From Saliniradius amylolyticus (GTDB lineage Bacteria; Pseudomonadota; Gammaproteobacteria; Enterobacterales; Alteromonadaceae): a stretch of 64,000 bases of DNA. The DNA is taken from positions 496,001 through 560,000 of the forward strand of contig NZ_CP029347.1 of the NCBI RefSeq assembly GCF_003143555.1, written 5' to 3'. The notes beneath the pieces are model-generated. The model made no database searches. It was not told where the DNA came from and was given only the letters and a program-made list of their open reading frames with translations. Below, one piece after another: positions 1-8,825 of this stretch. Position numbers and translations under genes: made by a program. Position 1 is the first letter of the stretch. The number at the start of each line of letters is the position of its first letter.

Positions 1-2
1 CA

Positions 3-293
3 AAGAAAACAGACATGAATAAGTCGCTCAAGTCTTTACTTGAAGGCGCTTTTCATAATCAACCAGAAAACAAAAGGAAGTTCAATAAGAGGCTCAAATA
101 CATATCTAGTCAAGTAGGGGAGTCTGTAGGCGAATATTCAATTCGTAACCTTTTAGCACATGGCAAATGTCGCAAAGTATCCTCCGACTGGAATGAGGAA
201 ATGAATATTGAGTTTCATGCCATTCATGATGATCTTTTCAAGATCGTTCTTGCAGGCATTGAAAAGAAGATTAGAGATAATATCCGAGATTAG
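3..293 (+). CDS. HEPN-domain protein, C-terminal part (probably cut by the window edge)
   Basis: The reading frame is open from base 3, ahead of the first ATG at 15, and no convincing ribosome-binding site precedes that ATG, so this is probably the end of a longer gene. The visible 92 residues are basic and helical. They contain RNLLAH (nt 141-158), which fits the RNxxxH catalytic motif of HEPN RNases found in toxins, Abi systems and ApeA-like defence proteins. The surrounding DNA is visibly AT-rich (about 22 G/C in the first 60 bases), unlike the genes that follow, which hints at acquired DNA. Nuclease activity and a defence role are inferences from one motif. If the ATG at 15 is real, it is a free-standing small HEPN protein. 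Confidence 0.6.
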   Translation, partial: KKTDMNKSLKSLLEGAFHNQPENKRKFNKRLKYISSQVGESVGEYSIRNLLAHGKCRKVSSDWNEEMNIEFHAIHDDLFKIVLAGIEKKIRDNIRD

Positions 294-513
294 AAGTCCG
301 AACTAATAGTTAATTTGTTGATTGGTGCATTATCGATAAAAGTCTGGGAGTCGCTCACTTTTACTCAAAAACGCAATATGCTTAAGATCTGATATACATA
401 GCCGCTTTCCAAGATTTAAGTTATCTAAGCCGGCTACCGACTAGCAAGTCGTTCATAAAGCTGTCATTTTCACTGCCTACAATGACGCCAATTCTTTTGG
501 GGTCATTGTTGTT

Positions 514-3393
514 ATGTCGTTCAATGTCTTTAACCGGGTCAACGGACTGCCCCTGACGATATTTGTTTTACTCTCATCGCTGTTTCTGTTTTTAGGTTGG
601 TATCTGGAAAGTCAGGAGCAGCAGAGTCGCGAGTCTAAGGCCCGGGTGGTGGCGCAGCAGGTGGCGTCCAGCATCGAGGTGTTCGCCGCCGATCGGCGCC
701 GGGCGCTGAAAGACCTGATGATCACCTGGCCCGATTATCATCCGAATCCGGTGGACTGGTTTCAGGCCCATGCCAAGACCTTACAGTATGTACTGCCCGG
801 CTTTGACGACATTATCTGGGCGAATCCTCAGCAGCGTATTGTCTGGAGTATCAACCCTGACTATCGCGACAGCATAAAGCAGATACCCCTGAGTAATTAT
901 GGTCTTAACTTCGACGCGACTGAGGCCGGCGAGTTTGCCACCGCACTGAAAAAACGTGAGGACAGCCAGTTTTACGTGTTTATCGCCCGCGCTATCAATC
1001 CCTACGAACTGGAGCATGGTTATGTGGCGGCCAGCTTCGATATTCGTTCTACTTTGTTTGTGATGGTGGGCGAGCTAGTGGGCGGGGACTTTAGTCTGGC
1101 GGTCAGCGATGGCGGGCAGGTGCTCAAAAGCAACAATCAGTTTGATGTCAGCCAGCCGGTGGTGCATCAACCAGTGAGTTTTGCCGGGCGCGACTGGACG
1201 TTGAGTCTGCAGGCCGATCGCCCGGAAATCAGCCCAGGTGCGGTGCTGGCGGTACTGGGGGTGCTCATGTCGTCGCTGATCGCTTTTTTCCTTCATCGTC
1301 AGCTTAAGTCGGCGTTCCGGCTGAATCTGTCGCAGGAGCGATACCGCGCAGCCAGTGAGTCGGCGCTGGATGCCATCCTGGTGTTCGCCGAACAATCTCA
1401 TGGGCAGGATTTTGATCTGGTGGAGGCCAATCAGGTGGCTCGCCAACTGTTCAGTGCTAATCAACTGAATTTCAAGGCATACCCTTTATCTCGGCAACTG
1501 GAACGGCTGGAACTGGAATCGTTAATGATGCCTGCCCTGGAGGTGTGCCGTTCGGGCGCAGGTTATGAAAAGACCGTGCAGGTACACAGCAGGTGGGTGC
1601 GGGCCGAGTGGATCAAGATTCAGATCGTCAAGGCCGGGCAGGGTATTGCCGTAACGGTCAGAGACATCACCGCAGATTATCATAACCAACAGGCGCTGGA
1701 GGCCAGTGAAGCGAAGTTCCGACGTCTGGTGGAAAACCTCAACGGCCACTTTATCTACTCACACGGTCTGGATGGCGAGGTGTCTTTTGTCAGCAACAGC
1801 GTGACCGATATTCTGGGCTATTCACCAGACTGGTTCCGGAACAATCACGATCAGTGCATTAAAACTCAGCCTCAGATTATCAAGATGGTGCGTGGGCAGC
1901 TGCTTATGGGTGTGCGTCCCGACCCCTATATTGTGGAGTATTACACTGCCGATGGAGAAATCCGGCAGATCGAATACCGTGACTCGCCGGTGTTTGACGA
2001 CGACCATTGTCTGGTGGCTATTGAAGGCATTGGCCGTGACGTGACGCAGGATTTGGCCTTACAGCGCAAGGTATCCTATCAGGCCAACCACGACCAGCTC
2101 ACCGGTTTATTTAATCGCTATGCCTTTGATCGCCAGCTTCGCAAGCAGCTGCAAGTGGTGGCGAAGAGCCAACAAGCGTCCACGTTGTGCTATATCGATA
2201 TGGACAAATTTAAACTGGTCAATGACACCTGTGGTCATCAGGCCGGTGACGAACTACTTCGTCAGGTGTCGGGCTTACTGCAATCGGCTATCAGCGAGCA
2301 GGATATTCTGGCGCGGGTGGGCGGTGATGAGTTTTGTCTGGTGTTGCCGGAGCTCGGTGCCGGGCAGGCCGAACCTCGGTTGCAACAGTTACTCAATCTG
2401 ATTCGGGAGTTTCGCTTCGCCTGGGGCGACAATGTGTTCCATATCGGTGCCAGTATCGGGGTCGTTGAAATGAACGACGAAGGCCGCAGCGCCGGGGAGC
2501 TGATTAAAGCCGCCGACCATGCCTGTTATCAGGCCAAAAGTTCGGGCCGTAACCGCTACTGCATCTACGACAGCAACGATAAGCAGATTGGTCATCGTCA
2601 GGATGAACTGCGCTGGGTAAACGACATTCAAAAAGCCCTGCATGAGGATCGTTTCGAACTCTTCCATCAGGTGATTGAACCCTTAAGTCAGCCGGTGCGG
2701 GGCAAGCATTATGAGATTCTGGTAAGGATGGTGGATGAACAGGGCGACTATGTCAGCCCCGGGATTTTCATCCCCATGGCTGAGCAACACGGCCTGATGA
2801 CCAAAATTGATGAATGGGTGTTTGAGCATACTCTGACCGCTCTGGAGCAGCATCCCGAACACGTGGAACAACTGGACAAATGTGCCATCAACCTGTCCGG
2901 GGTGACTCTGGGGAACGAGGCGTTTCTGGATAAGGTGATAGCGCATTTGCATCACAGCAGCGTTCCGGCCGAGAAGCTGTGTTTTGAAATCACCGAAACG
3001 GCGGCGGTGACCAACCTCAGTCTGGCGCGGCACTTTATCGACAGCCTGCGGGCGTTGGGGTGTCAGTTTGCCCTGGATGACTTCGGCGCGGGCATGAGCT
3101 CCTTCACCTACCTTAAGAATATGGCGGTGGACTACGTCAAAATCGATGGATCCTTCGTGCGCAATCTGGCGCAGGATAAGAGCAACTATGTGACCGTGAA
3201 GGCCATTCACGAAATTGCCTCCAGCATGCATAAACAGACGGTGGCGGAGTTTGTGACCGATGAACAGACCCGTCAGTTACTGATTCAGATGGGGATTGGC
3301 TATGGACAGGGCTTTGCCCTGGGCAAGCCTGCGCCGCTGATGCCGATGCTGAAATCCGACAGCCAGCTACAACCCAGGTTAAGGGTGGTTTAG
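514..3393 (+). CDS. Membrane-bound GGDEF/EAL sensor protein with PAS domains
   Basis: A 959-residue inner-membrane c-di-GMP enzyme. Segment 13-30 and a second hydrophobic segment near 243-262 flank a periplasmic sensor region. Two PAS-like regions follow (about 275-395 and 405-530), then GGDEF (motif at 603-607) and EAL. The GGDEF signature is intact, but the inhibitory RxxD site is SEQD, so product inhibition is probably lost. The EAL triad is written EIL at 734-736. The other phosphodiesterase residues are present: CAINLSG, FEITET, LDDFGAG, VKIDGS and the late GYGQGFALG. Both activities look possible and the balance cannot be read from sequence. It stands alone, 43 bp before the next gene. 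The start at 514 follows a GGGGTC stretch. Confidence 0.9.
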   Translation: MSFNVFNRVNGLPLTIFVLLSSLFLFLGWYLESQEQQSRESKARVVAQQVASSIEVFAADRRRALKDLMITWPDYHPNPVDWFQAHAKTLQYVLPGFDDIIWANPQQRIVWSINPDYRDSIKQIPLSNYGLNFDATEAGEFATALKKREDSQFYVFIARAINPYELEHGYVAASFDIRSTLFVMVGELVGGDFSLAVSDGGQVLKSNNQFDVSQPVVHQPVSFAGRDWTLSLQADRPEISPGAVLAVLGVLMSSLIAFFLHRQLKSAFRLNLSQERYRAASESALDAILVFAEQSHGQDFDLVEANQVARQLFSANQLNFKAYPLSRQLERLELESLMMPALEVCRSGAGYEKTVQVHSRWVRAEWIKIQIVKAGQGIAVTVRDITADYHNQQALEASEAKFRRLVENLNGHFIYSHGLDGEVSFVSNSVTDILGYSPDWFRNNHDQCIKTQPQIIKMVRGQLLMGVRPDPYIVEYYTADGEIRQIEYRDSPVFDDDHCLVAIEGIGRDVTQDLALQRKVSYQANHDQLTGLFNRYAFDRQLRKQLQVVAKSQQASTLCYIDMDKFKLVNDTCGHQAGDELLRQVSGLLQSAISEQDILARVGGDEFCLVLPELGAGQAEPRLQQLLNLIREFRFAWGDNVFHIGASIGVVEMNDEGRSAGELIKAADHACYQAKSSGRNRYCIYDSNDKQIGHRQDELRWVNDIQKALHEDRFELFHQVIEPLSQPVRGKHYEILVRMVDEQGDYVSPGIFIPMAEQHGLMTKIDEWVFEHTLTALEQHPEHVEQLDKCAINLSGVTLGNEAFLDKVIAHLHHSSVPAEKLCFEITETAAVTNLSLARHFIDSLRALGCQFALDDFGAGMSSFTYLKNMAVDYVKIDGSFVRNLAQDKSNYVTVKAIHEIASSMHKQTVAEFVTDEQTRQLLIQMGIGYGQGFALGKPAPLMPMLKSDSQLQPRLRVV

Positions 3394-3436
3394 TAAAATT
3401 GATATACTGAGCAAAATCAGCAAATCTGAGCATTTA

Positions 3437-4051
3437 ATGGCGCAACAATACGAAGCCCTGATTCTGGGGGCCAGCGGTCTGGTCGGGCAGGCGCTGCTAA
3501 CACGTCTTTTGGACGACCCGCGCTATCACAGTGTGACCTGTCTGGTACGCCGGCCCATGGCCAGTCACCATCCCAAGCTGCGCCCGATGGTGGTAGATTT
3601 CGAACGATTGTCCGAGTATCAGGGGTATTTTCATGTGGATCATGTCTACGTGTGCCTTGGCACGACCATGAAAAAGGCCGGCAGCAAGGCGGCCTTTAAA
3701 AAAGTGGACTTTGAGCTGGTGCACATCGCCGCGCAGTTAGCCCGCGCGGCTGAGGTGCGCAGCTTTGTTTGGGTATCGTCGGTGGGGGCCAATTCCAGGA
3801 GCCGCAACTTTTACCTGCAGACCAAGGGGCGGCTGGAGCAGGCGATTTTCTCGATGCTGCGTTTCGAAAATGCCGCCGCAGTCAGACCCTCTTTGTTGCT
3901 TGGACAGCGCAAGGAATCACGACCGCTGGAGTTATGGGGCATCCGGCTGGCCCGGGTGCTGGCGCCACTGATGATAGGCCCGCTCAAACGCTATCGGCCC
4001 GTGGCGGCACACGAGGTTGCCAACAAGATGATTCAGCTACAGCGGTTCTGA
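3437..4051 (+). CDS. NAD(P)-binding oxidoreductase of the HTATIP2/TIP30-like SDR type
   Basis: A 204-residue protein with an N-terminal Rossmann motif GASGLVG (11-17) and a Y126xxxK130 pair, as in atypical short-chain dehydrogenases. The stretch SSVGANS before that pair is typical of the HTATIP2-like branch of NAD(P)H-binding proteins. It has no signal peptide or membrane segment and should be cytosolic. Substrate is unknown for bacterial members. It is followed after 5 bp by trmN, so the two may be co-transcribed, though no functional link is evident. Confidence 0.8.
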   Translation: MAQQYEALILGASGLVGQALLTRLLDDPRYHSVTCLVRRPMASHHPKLRPMVVDFERLSEYQGYFHVDHVYVCLGTTMKKAGSKAAFKKVDFELVHIAAQLARAAEVRSFVWVSSVGANSRSRNFYLQTKGRLEQAIFSMLRFENAAAVRPSLLLGQRKESRPLELWGIRLARVLAPLMIGPLKRYRPVAAHEVANKMIQLQRF

Positions 4052-4056
4052 GGTTC

Positions 4057-4758
4057 ATGGCCGGATTTCAGTTTAAACAGTTCCATGTGGCTCATGACCG
4101 CTGCGCCATGAAGGTGGGGACCGACAGTATTGCACTGGGGAGCTGGGTTCGGGTTGGCAGTGCCCGGCGAATACTGGATGTCGGCTGTGGCAGCGGCCTG
4201 TTAGCGCTGATGCTGGCGCAAAAGGCCAGTGCCGGGGCCTTTATTGAGGGTATCGACATCGACCTCCCGGCAATCGCTCAGGCCAGAGACAACGGCGCGG
4301 CTTCTCCCTGGTCACAACAAATCGCTTTTTACCAAAGCCCCGTGCAGTCCTGGCGACCCACAAAAAGCTATGATCTGATTGTCACTAACCCGCCTTATTT
4401 CCCGGCCGGACAGTCGTTTGAGGCCCGTCGTCAGCAAGCTCGCCATCAAGGCAGTTTGAATCTGTCTGAACTCATGGCTTCTGTGGCGCAGCTATTGGCT
4501 CGGGACGGGACGTTCTGGGTGGTACTGCCTCATACTCAGCAGAGTGAGCTCGCTCAGGCTGCCAAGGACTGGCGGCTGTGCTGCTATCAACAACTTCGGC
4601 TGCGCGCTCAACCTCATAAACCCGTGAGCCTGGTAGCCAGTGCCTGGGGCTGGCAGGACACGCCCTTTTCCAGCAAAACATTGGTCATACGGGATAACGA
4701 CAATCAGTACACGGCTGCCTTTCGGCGCCTTTGTCGTCACTACTATCTGAAATTCTAA
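4057..4758 (+). CDS. trmN: tRNA1(Val) (adenine(37)-N6)-methyltransferase
   Basis: Transfers a methyl group from S-adenosylmethionine to N6 of A37 in tRNA1(Val) (E. coli YfiC). The SAM loop DVGCGSG is at residues 41-47 and the N6-adenine methyltransferase motif NPPY at 111-114. The N-terminus FKQFxVxHDRCAMKVGTDS is typical of the family. The frame stays open 5-prime of this point through the preceding gene, but ATG 4057 gives the normal family N-terminus and length (233 residues). Confidence 0.93.
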   Translation: MAGFQFKQFHVAHDRCAMKVGTDSIALGSWVRVGSARRILDVGCGSGLLALMLAQKASAGAFIEGIDIDLPAIAQARDNGAASPWSQQIAFYQSPVQSWRPTKSYDLIVTNPPYFPAGQSFEARRQQARHQGSLNLSELMASVAQLLARDGTFWVVLPHTQQSELAQAAKDWRLCCYQQLRLRAQPHKPVSLVASAWGWQDTPFSSKTLVIRDNDNQYTAAFRRLCRHYYLKF

Positions 4759-4789
4759 GCTATAGTTTAAGTGAGAGCGGTGGTTTGTC

Positions 4790-4796
4790 AGGAGGT
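4790..4796 (+). promoter_or_regulatory. Strong Shine-Dalgarno site
   Basis: AGGAGGT lies 3 bases before the ATG at 4800. It decides the start of the CheW-like gene in favour of 4800 over an in-frame upstream start at 4731 that would overlap trmN. Confidence 0.75.
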
Positions 4797-4799
4797 GTT

Positions 4800-5177
4800 A
4801 TGGCACGGTCCCCCTTACCTGATCCCATTAGCCAGTTACTGACTGGCTTGCAGTTAGTGGAGCTCGAATGGCGGCATCGAACTCTGCAGATCCCCAAATT
4901 TTCGGTGTACGCTATTCTCGATACGCCGGTGTTCGATCATTACTTTCGCCGTCGTGGCCGGAAGATGGGGTTAATCTTGCAGGGGCGTTACAGCATTCCC
5001 GTTTTAGACCCTTTTTTTGGTGACATCGAACAGCCTCCTGCCCATGTGGTAATCATCAGTCACGTCAGGGGCAACCAGTTTGGCCTGTTTGGCTACCCGG
5101 CCGATCGGGTGCGAGACAACCTGCTATTGTCGGCGCGCCATCAGGCGGTGCCGCGAATCGTTCAGGCATTTTGCTAA
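4800..5177 (+). CDS. Small CheW-like protein
   Basis: A 125-residue cytosolic protein. The central pattern (RYSIPVLDPF, then HVVIISHVRGNQFGLFGYPADRV) resembles the beta-barrel of CheW, the adaptor between chemoreceptors and CheA, where an ipviDl segment is followed by a Vvv...vGl.vd.v segment. It is somewhat shorter than classical CheW, has no histidine kinase or receptor gene nearby, and may be a divergent adaptor. The assignment rests on pattern resemblance only. Downstream is ygjV-like DNA with 61 bp between. Confidence 0.5.
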   Translation: MARSPLPDPISQLLTGLQLVELEWRHRTLQIPKFSVYAILDTPVFDHYFRRRGRKMGLILQGRYSIPVLDPFFGDIEQPPAHVVIISHVRGNQFGLFGYPADRVRDNLLLSARHQAVPRIVQAFC

Positions 5178-5238
5178 ACTTTAATCCGCCGGGGATTATG
5201 CAACAATAGGCCAATACCCTCACCATCATTGGGAGCGC

Positions 5239-5763
5239 ATGGAACATCTATTTGCTGAAGCCTTCGGTGCGGTGGCATTGGTGGTCAACTTTATCGGCTA
5301 CCGTCAAAATGAGGTGAACCGTTACCGTTTGATCTCGGCGCTAGGACTGATGTGCCTGAGTACCCATTTCTTCCTGTTGGATGCCATGGCCGCCGGAATT
5401 GGCTGTGGGCTCGCTTCGATCCGCAACATCATCGCCCTGCGTTTTCGCTACTTATGGCTGGTGTACTTTTTTGTCGCCCTGAATCTGGCCTTTTTTGCCT
5501 ATGAGTGGTGGTGGCTGGACCACGGTTGGCCCATTTTATTGGCCTACGCGTCTTCCTTGGTGTTTACCTTAGGCTCGATTCTGATCCAGCATACCCACCG
5601 TATTCGTCAGTGGTTTATTTTGGCTGAGGGGCTGGGGCTAGCCTATGCGTTAGTGGTTGGCAGTATCTTCGGTAGCATCTTTAATATCAGTAATTTAACC
5701 AGCATTAGTATCAAGTTGTGGCAGGATTATCGGCGCGGGTCGATGCCTGAAAAAAATGACTAA
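5239..5763 (+). CDS. YgjV-family inner-membrane protein
   Basis: A 174-residue polytopic protein with about six hydrophobic segments and a tryptophan-rich loop (FFAYEWWWLDHGW). The layout FGAVALVVNFIGYRQ at the N-terminus and FNISNLTSISIKLW near the C-terminus fits the YgjV/Imp-YgjV family of uncharacterised membrane proteins. No catalytic motif is visible. The following 255 bp hold the promoter region of the subtilase; a weak hairpin (GCCAC/GTGGC, 5832-5860) followed by a T-run at 5864-5870 could end this transcript. Confidence 0.8.
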   Translation: MEHLFAEAFGAVALVVNFIGYRQNEVNRYRLISALGLMCLSTHFFLLDAMAAGIGCGLASIRNIIALRFRYLWLVYFFVALNLAFFAYEWWWLDHGWPILLAYASSLVFTLGSILIQHTHRIRQWFILAEGLGLAYALVVGSIFGSIFNISNLTSISIKLWQDYRRGSMPEKND

Positions 5764-6018
5764 CGTTGTCATCCACGCCCACAAGAGCCTGTACGAAAGT
5801 AGGATGGTTTTACTGTAAAAAAATCCTTACTGCCACTGGATTGCCTTTGTGGTGGGTGGCCTATTTTTTTCTGTTGATTTCCCTAGGGTAAGTATCTGCG
5901 TCAATTCATACGCGATTAAATAAACAAAAAATGCGTTGAATTGTCGGTAGGGTGTCAGGCTATCGCCGGAACGACCTCAGAAATTCAATAATAAACAACA
6001 AGTCAACAGGGAAAAGCA

Positions 6019-7857
6019 ATGCAAAAATTAACTATGAAGCCGCTGGTGGCGGCAACCCTTATGGCGCTGGGTGCCTCAGGCGCTGCAATCGCCGATGATG
6101 ACCGCTATATCATCCAGGTGGATGACAGTAAAAAAGGCGTCGTAAAAGCGCTGGCCAAGAAGCTGGGGGGTGACATTAAGGTCGACGCCCAAGGCTTTAT
6201 TGCCGCTAAGTTTTCCGGCAAAGATTTGGCCGAGGTGAAGGGACTGCTGAACAACCCTCATATTAAACTCATCGAGGAAGATACCCGCCGCTACCCCATG
6301 GCAATGTACAGCGATGACGCGGGCGATCCTATGATGGAGCAGGTAACGCCTTACGCGGTTTACCAGTCTCAGGCGGACCAACTGAATTTTGATAACACAT
6401 CGAATGTTAAGGTTTGTGTGATCGATTCCGGTCTGGATGACTCCAACCCCGACTTCGATTGGTCGGCGGTTACCGGCGACAATGATTCAGGCACGGGCAA
6501 TTGGTTTGACCATGGTGGTCCACACGGTACTCACGTGGCTGGGACGATAGCCGCAGCTGACAACACCTACGGTGTGGTGGGGATGGCCCCGGGTGTACCA
6601 CTGCATATCATCAAGGTGTTCAACGAGAGCGGCTGGGGTTATAGCTCGGATTTGGCCCAGGCTGCGCAATTGTGCGCCAATGCTGGTGCTAACGTAATTA
6701 ATATGAGTCTGGGCGGCGGTGGTGCCAACTCTACCGAAGAAAATGCCTTTAATGACTTTATTAACAATGGTGGCCTGGTATTAGCTGCTGCCGGTAACGA
6801 CGGCAATGATGTGCGTTCTTACCCGGCGGGTTATGAGTCGGTGATGATGATCGGTGCGAACGACGCCGACAACAATATTGCCAGCTTTTCTCAGTATCCC
6901 AGCTGCAGCGAGGGGCGCGGTAAGAAATCCACCAGTAATGAAAACATCTGTGTGGAAGTGACCGCAGGCGGGGTGAATACCTTGTCTACTTATCCAGCTG
7001 GTCTGGCGACGCTGTCTAACATGACCGCCGATGGCGTGTCTTACGACTCTTCAGCCATGGAGAATATGGGAACCGCTTCGGCTGAGACATACTACATGGG
7101 AATCGGCGACAGCACCGATGCGGGCGCCAATGGTAAGATCTGTTTGATTGACCGTGGCAGCATCTCCTTCCACGACAAGGTGCAAAACTGTGAAAACTCT
7201 GGCGGTGCAGGGGCAGTGATCATCAACAATGAGGCCGGCATGTTATACGGCACTCTGGGTGACACGAATGCCACCACCATCCCAGCCGTGGGTGCAGCGC
7301 TGGAAGATCGTGACGCCTTGTTGGCCGCTACAAGTGCCACTGTGGCCATCGAAAACGGTGACTATGGTTATATGAGCGGTACGTCCATGGCCACGCCGGC
7401 CGTGTCTGGTCTGGCTGCCTTAGTCTGGTCTCACTTCAGCGAGTGTTCTGGTCAGGACATTCGTGCGGCCCTGAAAGCAACCGCCGAAGATGCCGGTGCG
7501 GCCGGTAAAGACGTTTATTTCGGACACGGTATTGTCAAAGCTCTGGATGCCTATAACTACCTGACCACCAACGGCTGTTCAGGCGGCTCGGATGGCGGTT
7601 CTGGTGGGGATACCGGAAGCTTCGAACTGACGGCCAGCGGTTACAAGGTGAAAGGTAGCCACAGTATCGATCTGGGCTGGTCAGGTGCCACGTCTACCAA
7701 CGTAGATATCTATCGCAATGGCAGCCTGGTTGCCACTACCAGCAATGATGGTACCTATACCGACAACACCGGTAATAAAGGTGGTGCCAGCTATGACTAC
7801 CAGGTTTGTGAAGCGGCCAGCAGCACATGCTCGGTGACAGTGACTGTTAGCTTCTAA
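6019..7857 (+). CDS. Secreted S8 subtilisin-like serine protease with PA insert
   Basis: A 612-residue exported endopeptidase. It has a signal peptide (cleavage near ASGAAIADD), an inhibitor-I9-like propeptide (about 28-95), and a subtilase domain with triad D136 (VIDSGLDD), H169 (HGTHVAGT) and S456 (GTSMATPAVSG). A protease-associated domain is inserted at about 325-430, between the catalytic His and Ser, as in many secreted marine subtilases. After a Gly/Ser-rich linker at about 522-532 comes an Fn3-like C-terminal domain of about 80 residues. Several cysteine pairs suggest disulfides. The ribosome-binding site is AGGGAAAAGCA. A strong hairpin terminator follows at 7879. Likely role is extracellular protein degradation. 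Confidence 0.95.
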   Translation: MQKLTMKPLVAATLMALGASGAAIADDDRYIIQVDDSKKGVVKALAKKLGGDIKVDAQGFIAAKFSGKDLAEVKGLLNNPHIKLIEEDTRRYPMAMYSDDAGDPMMEQVTPYAVYQSQADQLNFDNTSNVKVCVIDSGLDDSNPDFDWSAVTGDNDSGTGNWFDHGGPHGTHVAGTIAAADNTYGVVGMAPGVPLHIIKVFNESGWGYSSDLAQAAQLCANAGANVINMSLGGGGANSTEENAFNDFINNGGLVLAAAGNDGNDVRSYPAGYESVMMIGANDADNNIASFSQYPSCSEGRGKKSTSNENICVEVTAGGVNTLSTYPAGLATLSNMTADGVSYDSSAMENMGTASAETYYMGIGDSTDAGANGKICLIDRGSISFHDKVQNCENSGGAGAVIINNEAGMLYGTLGDTNATTIPAVGAALEDRDALLAATSATVAIENGDYGYMSGTSMATPAVSGLAALVWSHFSECSGQDIRAALKATAEDAGAAGKDVYFGHGIVKALDAYNYLTTNGCSGGSDGGSGGDTGSFELTASGYKVKGSHSIDLGWSGATSTNVDIYRNGSLVATTSNDGTYTDNTGNKGGASYDYQVCEAASSTCSVTVTVSF

Positions 7858-7878
7858 GCTTTTTCAGTAGCAACGCCA

Positions 7879-7914
7879 AGCCGACCCGACTCCCAACCCG
7901 GGTCGGCTTTTTTA
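7879..7914 (+). terminator. Rho-independent terminator of the subtilase gene
   Basis: An 11-bp stem (7879-7889 with 7899-7909; AAGCCGACCCG against its complement), a 9-base loop and a run of T. It sits 21 bp after the subtilase stop. Confidence 0.9.
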
Positions 7915-7955
7915 TTGTGGTAGTATTGAGCGATACCAATCTGGCACCAGGCATT

Positions 7956-8825
7956 ATGACCCGCCAAAGACACTTTCTTATCATTGAACCTCCCTTGAAT
8001 GCTCCTCAGCAGCATCGACTGCGGCAGAAGCTGGTCAGCCAGCTAAAACACGACGGGGTCTCTTTTGAACATTGGGTTACTTCAGGCGACAGGGCCTCGG
8101 ATATTGCGTTGTTGAAAGAGCGTCAGAACGAGGTGACCGACGTCGTCGTGTTAGGAGGTGACGGCAGCTTAAACCTTGTGGCGAATGCCTTTGCCTACAC
8201 TGAGGTGGCGATTGGCGTTTTGCCCTGCGGCAGCGGTAATGATTTTGCCAGACAGTGGTACCCCAAGAATGCCGACCTTATTGATGTGGTGATGTCATCA
8301 CGATGTCGACAAATTGATTTAGGGCGGTGCAATGAGCATTACTTTGTCAATATTGCCAGTATTGGGTTGAGTGAAGCGGTGGTTGCCAGTCAGTCAGCCA
8401 CACGTCTTATGGGCGCTAAACATTACTGGTTGTCGGCCCTGAAACAGGCGCTGATCTATCGTTCCCCAACGGTGCAGATTGATTCACAGGAACAGCAGCA
8501 CAGTGAGCCCATGCTGATGTGTGCCTTTGCCAATGGGCGTTGTTTTGGCGGTGGCATGCCGATTGCGCCCAACGCCAGCCCAGACGATGGTCTGCTGGAT
8601 GTCTGTTGGGTTTCGGCCTTGCCGGTATTGCCGCGACTGTATCATCTGGCAAAAATGCTGATAGGGAAGCATCTCAGCTCGGTGGCCGTGGATTATTGGC
8701 AGACCCGCTCCGTTAACATTCCCACACCGGGCTTGGAGATCGAGGCGGATGGCGACACCATCGGCTCCACGCCGGTCACCATTAAAATATGCCCCCGGGC
8801 CTTGTGGCTGAAGGCCGCTTATTGA
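7956..8825 (+). CDS. Diacylglycerol/lipid kinase family protein (YegS-like)
   Basis: A 289-residue soluble kinase with the catalytic-domain motif GGDGSLN at 67-73 and the downstream PCGSGNDFAR element characteristic of bacterial DAGK/YegS proteins, which phosphorylate lipids such as diacylglycerol or phosphatidylglycerol with ATP. The C-terminal half carries the expected PDDGLLDV and EADGD motifs. ATG 7956 is preferred over an in-frame start at 7917, which would lie right behind the preceding terminator and add 13 residues not seen in the family. Its end overlaps the convergent gene by 7 bp. Confidence 0.88.
   Translation: MTRQRHFLIIEPPLNAPQQHRLRQKLVSQLKHDGVSFEHWVTSGDRASDIALLKERQNEVTDVVVLGGDGSLNLVANAFAYTEVAIGVLPCGSGNDFARQWYPKNADLIDVVMSSRCRQIDLGRCNEHYFVNIASIGLSEAVVASQSATRLMGAKHYWLSALKQALIYRSPTVQIDSQEQQHSEPMLMCAFANGRCFGGGMPIAPNASPDDGLLDVCWVSALPVLPRLYHLAKMLIGKHLSSVAVDYWQTRSVNIPTPGLEIEADGDTIGSTPVTIKICPRALWLKAAY

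Noticed and set aside
3769-4056. Upstream extension of the trmN frame
   Set aside because: It lies inside the SDR gene, and ATG 4057 gives the normal TrmN N-terminus and length.
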